This document shows positions 21,495 to 32,870 of a stretch of 39,582 nucleotides of DNA, in pieces. The position numbers and the translations under genes were made by a program. Origin of the DNA: Nemertoderma westbladi. Taxonomy: Eukaryota > Xenacoelomorpha > Nemertodermatida > Nemertodermatidae. How positions within the stretch are numbered: position 1 is the stretch's first letter; each line of letters opens with the position of its first letter. Where the stretch lies: the NCBI GenBank assembly GCA_032718475.1, contig JAUCBJ010001217.1, positions 1-39,582 on the forward strand, read 5' to 3'. The notes beneath the pieces were generated by a model that was not told where the DNA came from, did not search any database, and worked only from the letters and a program-made list of their open reading frames with translations.

Positions 21495-23900
21495 TATGTA
21501 TAATGGTCCTAGGTAATCTAATCCAATGTGTTGGAAAGCAATAGCTTCAGTAGTTCTTAGTAAGGGAAAAGGAGGCATAATTGGTAATTTGTAAAGTCCT
21601 CCTTCCCATTTTCGGCAGGTCTTGCATATGAGCAGAACTGACCGCACTGCTCTTCTTCCCTGTGGTATCCAGTACTCTTTGCGCAGGGTTGATAATGTGT
21701 GGTTAATCCACGCATGTAGTCTACTTACATGAATGTGTTCTATTATTAGTGTAGTTAATGGAGAGATGGAATTTAGATGGAATTTTAGAGATAGTTGATG
21801 GAATTTGCAATAATCATCATTACTGATGTTTTCCAATCTTCCATAGCATCTAATTAGTCCATCGTTGTCTATCTTTAATCCAAGTTGATTAATAAGGTTG
21901 TTTCTTTTTCCATTGATGATATCATGTTTTATGTCTTTGAAGTGGTTCGATTGTATGTATTTCTCCCAAATTAATTTCGCATTGTTGATTTCTGTAGTCG
22001 TTAGGCATCCATTCAATTTCGTCTTTCCACGACAGTTTATAATAAATCTCTGAATCCATGCAGAAATACGTAGGATTCTGATCCACTTTGAATATTTATT
22101 TATGTCTAGTCCAAATGGTGTAGTCTTCATTTCATAAGATTTTTTGGTTATAATTGGAAGAGAAGCTTCGAATAGTATTTTGGAGGACATGCAACCCTGT
22201 ATTGCATCAATTGTTTTTTTTGTTATTTCTTCAACTCCCCAATTGGGCCATAATGATATATCACTTATGATCCATTTTGGTCCATTCCACCATAATGTGC
22301 TATTGTAGAGCTGTTTGGTTGTATATTGGCACCTAGTTGCAATATCAGCAGGATTATCTTGCGTATTCACATATCTAAAGTTGATGTTACTTGTATTTCT
22401 TATTTCTTTCAACCTATTTTCAATAAACACAGTCATTCTTTTATCACTTTTGAGCCAGGCTAAAACACATTGTGAATCGCTAAACAGTGTCTTTGTTTCC
22501 ATTTTCAGCTTTAGTTGTTCTTCAGCGAATTTAATACATCGGATGCCAATTACCATTGCCATTAGTTCTAAGCGAGGAATACTTGGCTTTTTTCGTTGAT
22601 TATCCTTCAAACTCTGTTTTGATATTGGGGCTAATCTATTTTTTGCAAATAATAACATTGATTTATATCCAGATTCAAGTGATATCCGTAAATATATTGC
22701 TGCTGCGTATGCTGTTTCCGAAGCATCGCAAAAACACATTAAATCAAGTTCATAATCCCCCAAGTTGCTCTGTATCTCTCCTTCAAATATATGTCGTGGG
22801 ATTTGGCATTCACTAATTTTCAATAGTTCATTGGCAATACTTGGCCACCTATTGATTATATTGTCGTTGAGTTTCATATTCCAATCTAGTTTTTCTCCCT
22901 TTTGTCTATCTTTCCACACTTCTTGGTATAATACCTTTGCTTGCAATGTAATAGGAATGAAATATCCTAACAGATCAAATATCTTTCCTAGGTTCTGCAA
23001 TATGTCACGAATATTTCTTACCTTAGTTTTAATGTTTGATTCTGCAATATGTATTTTATCGGCTTCAATATTCCATCCAATTCCAAGTACTTTGGTTACA
23101 CGTGATTTCATTAGATCAGCAAAATACATTTTATTAAGTAATTCATTAGAATTTGATGACCATTCACGTACATTCATAGAGGCTCCTTTAAAAATCTCTT
23201 TAGACTCAATATATAATTGTTTACCTTCATCTACATTATTCACTGAAGCTATTAAATTATCCACATATAAGTTATCCTGAATAACTTGGGCTACAGGAGT
23301 ATTGGTATTCTCTAAATGGTGTGCGATAACAGCACCAAGGAGATACTGGCACGAAATGATTCCAAATGGTATTTGACAAAATCGCATTGTGACAATATTG
23401 TTTTTCAATGGTTGCTTTATATCATTTGGGTCTTTATACCAGAAGAAACGAGTTACATCTTTATCTGTTTCTTGAATTCCTACTTGTAGATAAGCCTTTT
23501 CAATATCTGATATAATAGCTATAGATCTAAGACGAAATCGAATTAGCACCCCTGTCAAGTCTCTCATCAATGATGGTCCACGATACAAACACTCATTTAG
23601 GCATTTGCAATCTTTGTTTTTCTTTGCGCTAGCATTATATACTATACGTACCTTTGTTGTTGTTTTAGAGAGTTTAATTACAGGATGATGAGGAATATAA
23701 TGTTTGATTGGTTTATGTTTGTCATTCTCATCCTCATCACTTACTGTTTCGATTATACCATTATCCAGTTGATTGTTTATTATTGCGGAATACTTATCAT
23801 GTAAATCATTGTTCTCGATTAATCTTTGATGTAAAGATTTAAATCTATTGAAGGCTAAGTCACGATTTTCATTTGGATATTCATTATTGGGTTTCCATGG
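21492..23900 (-). pseudogene. BEL/Pao reverse transcriptase, RNase H and integrase zinc-binding domain
   Basis: The minus-strand frame is open from just after an in-frame TAG (23901-23903) to a TAA at 21492. Upstream of codon 23588 it includes KPNNEYPNENRDLAF and KVRIVYNASAKKN; after it come the RT metal-binding motif SDIEKAYLQV (about 23510) and YVDN (about 23265, the usual Pao variant of YxDD). RNase H motifs follow: FCDASETAYAA, PRLELMAM, LFSDSQCVLAW and NPADIATR. The C-terminal segment has the His-His-Cys-Cys zinc finger of integrase (HIHVSRLH ... CKTCRKW). About 800 codons are uninterrupted, a long open stretch for an otherwise broken element. Confidence 0.88.
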
Positions 23901-24570
23901 CTAACTAACGAAATATCTGTTATTTTCATATTTAACATTTTCTTTAAAATTTATAATCACTTGATCATCATCATCATTCATAGTTGGGTCTTCTATTCCA
24001 ATTATTTCCATCTTCCAGTAACTTTCGCTGTTGTTTATTACATTGGGTTCATATTGTTGATCCATATTGTCAAAAATCAACATAGATGTCTCATTAAATG
24101 ACTTATCTTCATTATCAGTATATCTCCCACTGATAACCCAACCAAATGTGGACTTTATCAAGCTTGGGCCTTCAGGCAGATTTATTTTCTCACCTGAAAT
24201 GAAATCTCCATAATAGTCTAATCCAATGAGGAAATTGATGTTTGTAATTTCATTTTCACCTGGAATTGTGTCCGCTAACGGTAAATCTTTCCATATTTCT
24301 TCAGATTTACCAAGATCAATTGACGATCTTTCAATTGGCCCAGTTATAATATTGACGACATGAACTGTTATTTGTTGGGAATTTCTGTTCATATCATATA
24401 GATTGATATCTGCTAATTTAAATGGTATCCTGATTGGTTCCTTTCTACCAAATGTGTTGGCAACAATTTCGCCTGGATCTCTTTCTACTAAAAATTCAAT
24501 TCTTTTGAAAATGAATGAGTAACATAAGTCCGCTTGCTTCCTGTGTCAAAGAAAACTCGTGTTGTAATTG
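23901..24570 (-). pseudogene. BEL/Pao aspartic protease region
   Basis: Starting near 24570 the frame reads MKPITTRVFFDTGSKRTYV, with the DTGS active-site motif of retroviral-type aspartic proteases (about 24540), then two adjacent stops after FSKELNF. Another frame resumes with VERDPGEIVANTFGRKEP and continues as 24392-23901, containing NFLIGLDYYGDFI and STFGWVISGRY, the conserved DUF1758-type tail. It ends at an in-frame TAG (23901-23903) that directly precedes PWKPNNEYP of the RT region, in the same frame. A TAA also separates it from the gag tail. The protease is inactivated by these lesions. Confidence 0.75.
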
Positions 24571-24577
24571 GTTTCAT

Positions 24578-25009
24578 TTATGTATGTCCAGGTTTCTGAA
24601 CATCTATTAAGGCAGTTTGCATTATGACTGACTCGTTAATTGACATTACTGGCAAACAATTGCTGGGATATCCATTGTTATCTTGCGATTCATTTAACTC
24701 CAATCTTTCTTTTGTTGCAACATTTTCAACTAATAAATTTGGACTACCCGCACTTTGATTTGAATGTTTTTTATAACATAAGCTTCTATGATGGTTTTTT
24801 GTTCTTCCACAGTGAGTACAAGTATAATTATATGTGCAATATCTAGTAGAATGACTCTCCTTTAAACAAATGTTACATTTGTTGCTCAACTGCAATTGTT
24901 TTTTTCGGGATGCGACATCCGGATATTTGTGGCATTTTTTTGTGGCGTTTTGGGTTTCCTGAGCAATACACACATGATCTATTTTCACCAAAGGATCGTT
25001 TACCAGCAA
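24578..25009 (-). pseudogene. BEL/Pao gag zinc knuckles (frameshifted)
   Basis: This frame carries two Cys-rich knuckles, CNICLKESHSTRYC and CTHCGRTKNHHRSLC, that bind nucleic acid in Pao-family Gag. It overlaps the end of the main gag frame at 24873-25009. The correct continuation from CVYCSGNPKRHKK into CHKYPDVASRKKQ switches frame near 24935. It ends with a TAA at 24578, a few codons before the protease. Confidence 0.75.
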
Positions 25010-26129
25010 CTGTTAATGCATGGCTAGTGGGTTTGTATTGCTTATAGTTATTTGGTCCTGACCAACCTTTATTGGTATTTTTATTATACGATGTTTCATG
25101 GTTATTCTTATTATGAATATCTCCGGAAGTCCTTTCAGTTAATGAATCGCGTCTTTCAGCTGCTTCTCGAGAAGCAATGTATCGCTTGAGGTTATTGCGT
25201 AAGGTACTTACTTCCCATTTTTCACTTGGATCTTTAAAGTACTCTAATTGTACTTTTACTTCCATTGGTAATTTCGAATAAATCATTGATACAAAAATTG
25301 GTTGAGAGATGTTTTCACCTAACCCTTCTAGGCTTCTAAGATTCTTTTCTATTGAATCATATGTGAGACGCAATCTACTTGTTTCATTCCTAGAAACAGC
25401 CAAATTCATTAATTCAGTATATATGGCATCAATTAAGGTTTGCGTTTCCCCAAATCTTTCTTTTAACAGTTCTACAGCTACATTATAATTTTCATTAGTC
25501 AATTGCAATCCTGAAATTTCCCTTTTGGCTTCACCGTCTAACTTTGTACGCAAGTAATTAAATTTCTCAACTGGTTTCAACTCATTTTTACTATCAATAG
25601 CTGCTTCAAATGAATCCCAAAATTCACCCCATTTTAATACATTTCCTGAAAAACGTTCTATATCCAATTTTGGCAAATTAACCTTTACTCTGCTTCCGGC
25701 ATAGTGAATTGCACTGATGCCCCCACCTTCATTAACTTGCACATTACTCATATTCATTGTTGCCTCTTCAAGGTTTGCTTGTAGGCCTATTTGTGCTTTG
25801 ACTTCATTTCGGTATTCATTGATACGTTGTATTCTCACAATTAGACGAGATGAAGAATTCATTATTTGATCATTAAATAGTGATACTGTACTAATTTCAT
25901 TATTCACAGCATCCCCATCATCGTCAGGCAATAAATTTAAAATTTGTTCATTAAGGGTATCTAAATCTTGACCATATAATTTAAGTTTACTTTTAGTTAT
26001 TTCAGCATCTTCTAAATTTATTTCATTTCCATCACTCATTAATTCATCAACTATTTTAAATAATTTCTTTATATTGGTCCTTGCAGCTTCTCTCTTCAAC
26101 CGCAATTTATTTGTCCCGGTTCCAGGCAT
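24873..26129 (-). pseudogene. BEL/Pao gag
   Basis: A 418-codon frame starts MPGTGTNKLRLKREA. The first about 130 residues are charged and probably helical. The centre has VNLPKLDIERFSGNVLKWGEFW, FNYLRTKLDGEAKREISGL and AVELLKERFG, the signature of the DUF1759/Pao gag domain. Gag assembles the particle that packages element RNA. The last about 40 codons (from MPQISG) are out of frame because of an indel; the zinc knuckles are in the next frame. This ATG is the first in frame and lies about 640 bases inside the 5' end of the element. Confidence 0.8.
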
Positions 26130-26771
26130 TTCTGCAGGCCTGTTTGATTATTATTTAACAAATTTCAGCATTGACTTCAGGCATTACTAATGGCCTGTTA
26201 TTATTCTGTTTGATAATTATATTATTATTTAACATTGGTCTGTTGGTGTAGGACTATTAGGCATACACTCATTGTACAGTTGTAGTACTGGTATCCAACA
26301 TTATAAAGAGGATAATATATACAATATACATATATGGGCAGTCCAAGTTAATGCATCTTCGACTGCTTTAATTCAATCAAACAATGATGGCTGTTTTCCC
26401 AAGCACCGGTAGGCAGTAGGCCTATTATTACGAATGGTTAAGTATTAATTATGCACTCACCAAATCATCAAATTCTACCGGTCAGCCGATAGCTGTGGAC
26501 AATCTTTACGTCTGTATGGCATTCCAGGTCCTTATATCTGTTACTGTTTGTATGTGGCGTGGCTCGTTCGTTTTATATTCCAGGATTCGCCAAGTTTAAT
26601 TGATTCCGATTCATTATACTGATATAGGGAATACGTAGCGCATATAGCAGTATAGGTAGGCCTTAATTAAGTAGGCTGGGCTGTAGGCCTAGCTAATTTA
26701 TTGTTGATCCCTTTCATTAGAATTTCAGTACCGGTATCAGCGGAAGGTTATTCATTTAGTCTAAGCTGTTA

Positions 26772-26810
26772 TACAATAATTGGGACTTAGGTCATATAAA
26801 TGTCACGACA
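26772..26810 (-). repeat. 5' end of BEL/Pao 5' LTR (matching 39 bases)
   Basis: Identical to 20509-20547 and in the same orientation. Beyond these 39 bases, towards gag, the sequence 26150-26771 does not resemble the 3' LTR. The length of the 5' LTR and its primer-binding site therefore cannot be set. A run of 18 C (26811-26828) lies immediately outside. Confidence 0.65.
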
Positions 26811-26828
26811 CCCCCCCCCCCCCCCCCC

Positions 26829-27483
26829 TCCTTTTCCGTATATAGTATGGTAATTACTTTAAAAAAAGTATTTTCAAGCTAAAGTTGATAAAATGCAATC
26901 AGCTCATTGCTATATACGCTGTACTGTATGGAGGAAGGTTAGGTGGATCTCTCGTATGAAATCATCCTACCACTATTGTAAATTATTCCAAGAAAAAACG
27001 TTACTGTAGGCTGAATGGTTGATGTTTAAGGATGGGAAGGCTATAACCAACCACCCAGTCACCTAAAGTAAAATATAAATCTAATATAAAGCTTCAACAT
27101 ATAAATAAAAATTTAATAGGACTAAAGTAAATAACAAATCAAATATGTACAAAATAGGCTTGGCCTACCCCATCCCACAAGCTATACAGTAGTCTGTAAT
27201 ATAGAACGCTAGGCAGACTTCAGGACTGCCAGGCAATCAGGTCACTGTCCAACTGTATAAAATACAAAATAATAATACGAAAACCAGTTCACACTTCACA
27301 GTGACGTATATCAGACAGTCAGAACCAGATATATATATATATTAAAATCCGGGATGTCCCCGGCGCTATAATATTGCCATAAATAAAATCATAAAAATCG
27401 ACGCACATAATGCTTAAAATAATAGAGTAAGGGCACATAAAATAATACTATTTCTATTCGGTTGCCACAAGTAGACAATATGT
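26829..27483. other. Intron 3 spacer
   Basis: Non-coding sequence with a short (AT)n near 27330-27343. No gene is recognised. Confidence 0.5.
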
Positions 27484-28365
27484 GGATTTCAAGCCAGTGA
27501 TAGATAGTACACTAAATAAGCCATTCAATATGACATATTATGTGATATACATATAGAATCATAATTCAAAATTCAAATGAAGAAAAATAATAAATTTCGT
27601 GAATTGCTATTAACAAGTGACGTAGCACTGGCACTGTACCAAAACTTCTTCGCCGCCGATATACAAAACAAAAACGATACCGGTATATAGTTGTGAAATA
27701 TGCTACGTTGACAACCAGTATATATATACCGACACCAGTATATAGATATACAGAATTCGATACCGGTATATAGTTGTGAAATATGCTACGTTGGCACTGC
27801 ACCAATAGCTTATTTGCCGCAGATATACAAAAAATCGATTTTACACGGGCACGGGCACCGACACCAGTATATAGATATACAGAATTCGACACCGGTATAT
27901 AGATGTGAAATATGCTACGTTGGGACTGTACCAATAGCTTATTTGCCGCAGATATATTAAAAATCGATTTTACACGGGCACGGGCACGGGCACCGACACC
28001 AGTATATAGATATACATAATTCGACACCGGTATATAGATGTGAAATATGCTACGTTGGCACTGCACCAATAGCTTATTTGCCGCAGATATATTAAAAATC
28101 GATTTTACACGTATACCAGTAAATAGATGTGAAAAATGCTGCGTATAGGAATTTAAAATATAATTATACATACCGGTATGCATTTCAAGCCAATGTTAGT
28201 ACTCGAAATAAACCATTCACTATTCTTTAGGCATTAAGATATTATTATGTGATATACATTTCAAAAATTCAAATCAAATTAAAATAAATTTCGTGAATTA
28301 ATTGTTATTAATCAAGCGACATAGCACTAGCACAAAAGATGTGAAAAATGCTACGTGTGGGGATT
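27484..28365. repeat. Tandem array of ~130-bp units
   Basis: The marker ATGCTACGTTG recurs near 27708, 27783, 27912 and 28046 (spacing 129 and 134 for the complete units), each followed by CACTG-CACCAATAGCTTATTTGCCGCAGATATA and a (GGGCAC)n run of varying length. The outer segments 27484-27640 and about 28168-28340 are also related to each other (both contain TATGTGATATACAT and AAATTTCGTGAATT). A 205-codon minus-strand frame (28183-27566) with repeated FNISAANKLLVQ merely translates the repeat and is not proposed as a gene. The array abuts the 3' end of the LINE at 28351. Confidence 0.85.
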
Positions 28366-31080
28366 TAGAAATTCCTTTAATATCATTAATCTAGTGGATA
28401 TAGCGTAGTTTGTATTGTTCAAGAGTGATTGCGAGTACCAAGTGGTGAATTGATCCTTGGGGCTAATATCCGCCGTCTGGGCCATTTTTGCGGTTTGACT
28501 ACAATGTTTGGTTGAATATGGGTGGACAGCAATGGATAACAAATTCGGATTATTATATCTCCATGCTGTGAAATTATATGATGCAAATATGTCTACTGAG
28601 GGTCCCACACAATGGTCACACAATGTACTACCAAAGAGAAAGGCTAGTTTGGGATTCTTTGTATTAAATAATCTGTATATTAATTGAAATTGATTCAATC
28701 TAAGCTGTAATTCCACGTCCATTCCAAATAGCTGATATATCACTTTGTTTGAAATTCTGTTGTTCATTCCGATAATATGACGCATCGCTTTACGCAACTC
28801 CTTAGCTGTTTTGTCAATTTTTCCTGATGGTAGAGCAGCAGAGCCATATAGAATGCTCGATAGGCAAATTGTGTTCCAAACTAGTTTAGTTACATCCAGT
28901 GGGACTTCATTGATTGTTAGACCTCGGTGCGAGATCAGACCTACATTGCCCCAAATTTTTCCAATTACAAACTTTGATATTGTTTTGCCATCAGCTGGGA
29001 GGGGAATGCCCATATATTTGCAACTTTTTTTTGATTGCAGTGTTTTATCCTTGAGGGTAAGCATGTCATTGGTGTTCGTAGTGCCTTTGGTGTTAATGGA
29101 CAGGAAGTGACACTTTGACTCATTTAATTTGAGGTTGTGATCTCTGAGATACTGTGAACAAATTTCCAGTAAACTAGTGAGGTGTGACTTCATGTTCGCC
29201 AGGATTATAATGTCATCAGCGTAGTTTATGGCGCAGAAAGAAATATCTTTAATGTGGATACCAAGGTTTGACTTTTCGAGCTGTTCGAATAGGTCTGTCA
29301 GATAGAAATTGAACAGGAAAGGTGACAAGATACCACCCTGTCTCACTCCCTGTTGAATTGCAATTGGTTCACCTATAGTGTATCCCCCACAAGAGACATA
29401 TGCAGAAGATTGGTTGTAGTACGATTCTAAAGCGTTGATTATGTTTCCGTCTATATTGGTTTGTCTTAGTTTATGAAAGAGTTTGCTATGAGATATCATA
29501 TCAAAGGCACAGCTAAGATCCAAACTGAGTAGGTACATAGGAGATCCCTTCTTAGTAAATTTGTTGATGAGACTGGAAACAACGGCTTGATGGGCTATGT
29601 CTGATCCTATGTGTGGTTTGTATCCTAGTTGCAGGTGATTTGGAGATATAGATGTTATTTCTTTCAAGATGGATAGTTCCCAGAGCTTTCCTAATGTAAG
29701 TGTAACACTTATGTTCCTGAAGGATTGTTCTTGTGGAATAATACATTCTGTCTTATGGAGTTTGGGCACGGGTGCAATGGTCCCAAGAGAGAAAATCTTT
29801 GGGCATACACCACTGTTAGAAATTTCTGCAAAAAGTTCTGCAATGAAGGAGCATAGAGTCTCCGTCCGCCCATATATGAGACATTCAGCATTTATCCCAT
29901 ATAGATCACTAGTTTTGCCAGTGTTTAGTTTACTAATTAAATTGTAGATTTCAGAGGGATTTACTGTATGTTGTTTGGTTGGGTTGCATTGGCCAGATTG
30001 TTTGGTTGGGTTGCATTGACCAGTTTGCTGAGCTGCAGAATACTTTTCGTTTTCGGGTAAAGATAAGCTGGTTTTGATGGTACTAAATATTTTGCTAAGG
30101 TGGATATCAGAAACTGTATTTGTAACTCTTTTGGGCTTAATTTTCCTCCAGAAAGCGCTAGGATTGGTGCGGTTTGATGCCACAAGCGACTTCACATGAC
30201 TTTTATACTCAAACGATGGATTTTTATCTGATTGATTATATGTTCTATATTTGACGAAAGAGGAGGGAATATTTGATCTGCAGGCATTTCCAATAGTTTT
30301 TACCACGAGTTCTGCCTTACTATTGATGTCTTGGCTTGTATAATAAAGAAGATTCTGTTCTATTTCAGCACGGTAGGATTCTAATTGCTGTTTGGATGCT
30401 CTATTAAAATGAAAACGAATATTTTTGTTTTTTGTCTTTCTCACCATTGCATGGTGTTTATTTGGATGAGTATTTAATGTGATCTCTGAGAGCACGGGTA
30501 GGTGTCTTGAAACATTGTTTTTGGTACAGTTGAAAATTACTCCACCTGTGAGATAGTTGTACCATGATGTAGGTATGAAGGTATGATCGATGTGGCTTTT
30601 TTTGTGTCCATCTTTGCACTGCATGAGATAAGTAAATCTGTTTCCATTCGTTTTTTGAGTCATGTCCGCAGCGATGAAGTTGTATTCTGATATAATTTTC
30701 TCAAGGAAAATGTCTCCAAACTTCGATGATTTGACAGCTCCTCTGGGCTGTAACTGCTGATCTCCCTTTATGACCCCATTTATATCCCCCATAACAATTG
30801 GGGTTAGATTTTGGTTTAAACATTCATCAATGATCAGTCCTAGTTTCCCAACTTCTTTAAGATAATTAGATTCATCATCCTCTCTTCCACAGTTTGATGG
30901 CAAGTATACATTTAAAATTGCTATGTCTTCAGTAAACAAAGATCTGATGACAATGCCAGAAATTCGGTCAGAACCGGTTTTAAAACTTTTGCAATGCGGT
31001 ATTATGTCATTTCTTACATATATCGCTGTACCACCTTCGCCGCGAACTCTAGGTTTAGGCTTCAGCATTTCACTAGACAC
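28351..31080 (-). CDS. LINE (non-LTR retrotransposon) ORF2: APE endonuclease plus reverse transcriptase, uninterrupted
   Basis: A 909-codon frame without internal stops. The coding sequence is open a little further upstream (to about 31125: VVETYLNLLC), where the Glu-Thr of the endonuclease active site appears, but the true N-terminus is missing. Endonuclease motifs include NVYLPSN, VMGDINGVI, SHIDHTFIP and SRHLPV (usually SDHxPV, here Arg at the Asp position). RT motifs are LDLSCAFDMISH (A), QQGVRQGGILSPFLF (B), YADDIII (C), LKLNESKCHFLS (D) and CKYMGIPL (E), at about residues 520-690. The protein would nick DNA and copy its RNA into the site. Clade is not certain (Jockey/CR1/I group). The last codons (NPHT-stop) run into the tandem array, so the native 3' end is unclear. 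Confidence 0.88.
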   Translation of the reverse strand: MSSEMLKPKPRVRGEGGTAIYVRNDIIPHCKSFKTGSDRISGIVIRSLFTEDIAILNVYLPSNCGREDDESNYLKEVGKLGLIIDECLNQNLTPIVMGDINGVIKGDQQLQPRGAVKSSKFGDIFLEKIISEYNFIAADMTQKTNGNRFTYLMQCKDGHKKSHIDHTFIPTSWYNYLTGGVIFNCTKNNVSRHLPVLSEITLNTHPNKHHAMVRKTKNKNIRFHFNRASKQQLESYRAEIEQNLLYYTSQDINSKAELVVKTIGNACRSNIPSSFVKYRTYNQSDKNPSFEYKSHVKSLVASNRTNPSAFWRKIKPKRVTNTVSDIHLSKIFSTIKTSLSLPENEKYSAAQQTGQCNPTKQSGQCNPTKQHTVNPSEIYNLISKLNTGKTSDLYGINAECLIYGRTETLCSFIAELFAEISNSGVCPKIFSLGTIAPVPKLHKTECIIPQEQSFRNISVTLTLGKLWELSILKEITSISPNHLQLGYKPHIGSDIAHQAVVSSLINKFTKKGSPMYLLSLDLSCAFDMISHSKLFHKLRQTNIDGNIINALESYYNQSSAYVSCGGYTIGEPIAIQQGVRQGGILSPFLFNFYLTDLFEQLEKSNLGIHIKDISFCAINYADDIIILANMKSHLTSLLEICSQYLRDHNLKLNESKCHFLSINTKGTTNTNDMLTLKDKTLQSKKSCKYMGIPLPADGKTISKFVIGKIWGNVGLISHRGLTINEVPLDVTKLVWNTICLSSILYGSAALPSGKIDKTAKELRKAMRHIIGMNNRISNKVIYQLFGMDVELQLRLNQFQLIYRLFNTKNPKLAFLFGSTLCDHCVGPSVDIFASYNFTAWRYNNPNLLSIAVHPYSTKHCSQTAKMAQTADISPKDQFTTWYSQSLLNNTNYAISTRLMILKEFLNPHT

Positions 31081-31365
31081 TGTATATGTCGGACATAATA
31101 GGTTGAGGTAAGTTTCAACGACACGACTCTACCCGAACAGAACAAGACTGATAGACTGAAATTAGGTAAACTGATAAATATTTGTAGGCCTACCGGTCCC
31201 GGTATAGCAGTATTGTGCACCATCTTGATGACATTGCGGGTATGGAAGCATTTTTTATTAAGTTCTTGGTTGGGAATTTATTTATATCCTACATACAGAC
31301 ATATATATTCGGGATTACTGGGATACACTACAGTATACTGCATAGGTTTAATGAATGTAGGCCTA
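31081..31365. other. Spacer between LINE 5' end and minisatellite
   Basis: Contains the last readable LINE codons (to about 31125) and then unique sequence. No other gene is recognised. Confidence 0.4.
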
Positions 31366-32266
31366 TTGCTCGTTGTTGCTCATTGTTGCTCGTTGTTGCT
31401 CATTGTTGCTCGTTGCTGCTCATTATTGCTCGTTGTTGCTCATTGTTGCTCATTGTTACTCGTTGTTGTACTTTATTATTGCTCGTTGTTGCTCATTGTT
31501 GCTCATTGTTACTCGTTGTTGCTCATTGTTGCTCGTTGTTGGTCATTGCTGCTCATTGTTAATCGTTGTTGTACTTCATTGTTGCTCGTTGTTGCTCATT
31601 GTTGCTCGTTATTGCTCGTTGTTGCTTATTGTTGCTCGTTGTTGTACTTTATTATTGCTAATTGTTGCTTATTATTGCTCGTGTTGCTCATTGTTGCTCG
31701 TTGTTGCTCGTTGTTGCTCATTGTTGCTCATTGTTACTCGTTGTTGTACTTTATTATTGCTCGTTGTTGCTCATTGTTGCTCGTTGTTGCTCATTGTTGC
31801 TCATTGTTGCTCGTTGTTGCTCATTGTTGCTCATTGTTGCTCGTTGTTGCTCATTGTTGCTCGTTGTTGGTCATTGCTGCTCATTGTTAATCGTTGTTGT
31901 ACTTTATTATTGCTCGTTGTTGCTCATTGTTGCTTGTTGTTGCTCATTGTTGCTCATTGTTGCTCGTTGTTGCTCGTTGTTGCTCATTGTTGCTCGTTGT
32001 TGCTCATTGTTGCTCATTGTTACTCGTTGTTGTATATTATTGCTCGTTGTTGCTCATTGTTGCTCATTATTGCTCGTTGTTGTTCATTGTTGCTCGTTGT
32101 TGGTCATTGTTGCTCGTTGTTGTACTTTATTATTGCTCGTTGTTGCTCATTCTTGCTCGTTATTGCTCATTGTTGCTCGTTGTTGCTCATTGTTGCTCGT
32201 TGTTGCTCGTTGTTGCTCATTTTTGCTCGTTGTTGCTCATTGTTGCTCGTTGTGCATTTTAGCACC
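31366..32266 (+). repeat. 0.9-kb GTTGCTCATT minisatellite
   Basis: Arrays of the 9-base unit TTGTTGCTC/TTGTTGCTC alternating with CG and CA variants (GCTCGTTGTTGCTCATTGTT), interspersed with GTTGTACTTTATTATTGCT junction units near 31466, 31650, 31748, 31900, 32125. Because 9 is a multiple of three, all plus frames are open for hundreds of codons (repeats of VAHCCSLLL); no protein is inferred. The right edge matches the smaller inverted array at 16504. Confidence 0.93.
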
Positions 32267-32489
32267 ACCATCCATACCTTATTTTTCTAGTTTATTAAAA
32301 AAGCCATAATAGACTGAAAATACCTATACATATAATAATGAACAGGAGGGATCTACACCTGTTTATTTAAAGTCAAAACTGGAGGGGGCATTAGAACCTC
32401 TATTTAAATACACTAAAGAAAATATTCAAAAAAAATGAAAACAAATTGAAAATAAAGAAGATAATTATATCATGCTTTAGTAGCGATTT

Positions 32490-32870
32490 TGATATTTTGT
32501 GCCATGCTGAACACATGTGCCATGTGCCACGTGCTAATAAGTGTAACTTCTGTACCACTGGATAATTCTAAACTATTTGTAATAGAATCAGCTCCTTTGA
32601 AAACCTATAAAAACCGCAAATGGCACATTTCTATTAAACTTTACCGATTTTTATATTTTGTGCCATGCCAAATAAAAGTGCCATGTGCCTCATGCAAAAA
32701 AGTGGCACTTCTGTGCTACTATAGAATTTTAAACCATTTACTAAAGCTTCAGCACCCTGTTAAACCTTGTGGAACCGAAATCTGTGCTATTCTTTCTTTG
32801 TTTATTGTGTTTGCCAAATATACAAATTTTGGCACGTGCCAGAAATGGCACAAAGCCACCTTTTCAGAAT
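32490..32870. repeat. Degenerate ~160-bp tandem repeat rich in GTGCCATG/GGCAC
   Basis: ATATTTTGTGCCATGC occurs at about 32492 and 32651, each followed by GTGCCATGTGCC and an ACTTCTGTxCxACT segment. A weaker third copy starts near 32810 (GGCACGTGCCAGAAATGGCAC). A short ORF across it (32489-32920) has no recognisable domain. Confidence 0.65.

Larger units (their letters stand above)
20303..26810 (-). mobile_element. BEL/Pao LTR retrotransposon, decayed
   Basis: The element reads right to left: 5' LTR end at 26810, gag, zinc knuckles, aspartic protease, reverse transcriptase, RNase H, integrase, a C-terminal DUF5641-type domain, then the 3' LTR. Domain order and motifs (gag DUF1759-like, RT with YVDN, integrase GGFYER) place it in BEL/Pao. 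The outermost 39 bases at each end are identical (20509-20547 and 26772-26810), starting TGTCGTGACA on the minus strand. Both ends abut runs of C, which may hide the short target duplication. At least three in-frame stops and three frameshifts make it non-autonomous. Confidence 0.85.

Noticed and set aside
27566-28183. 205-codon minus ORF with internal repeats
   Set aside because: Translation of the ~130-bp tandem array; no start context or domain.
30940-30965. Hammerhead-like CTGATGACAATGCCAGAAA
   Set aside because: Lies on the non-coding strand of the intact LINE ORF; no stem II pairing and no stem I.
31213-32309. Overlapping plus-strand ORFs of up to 305 codons with CCSLLLVVAH repeats
   Set aside because: All frames are open because the unit is 9 bp; a membrane-like composition is an artefact of GTTGCTCAT repeats.
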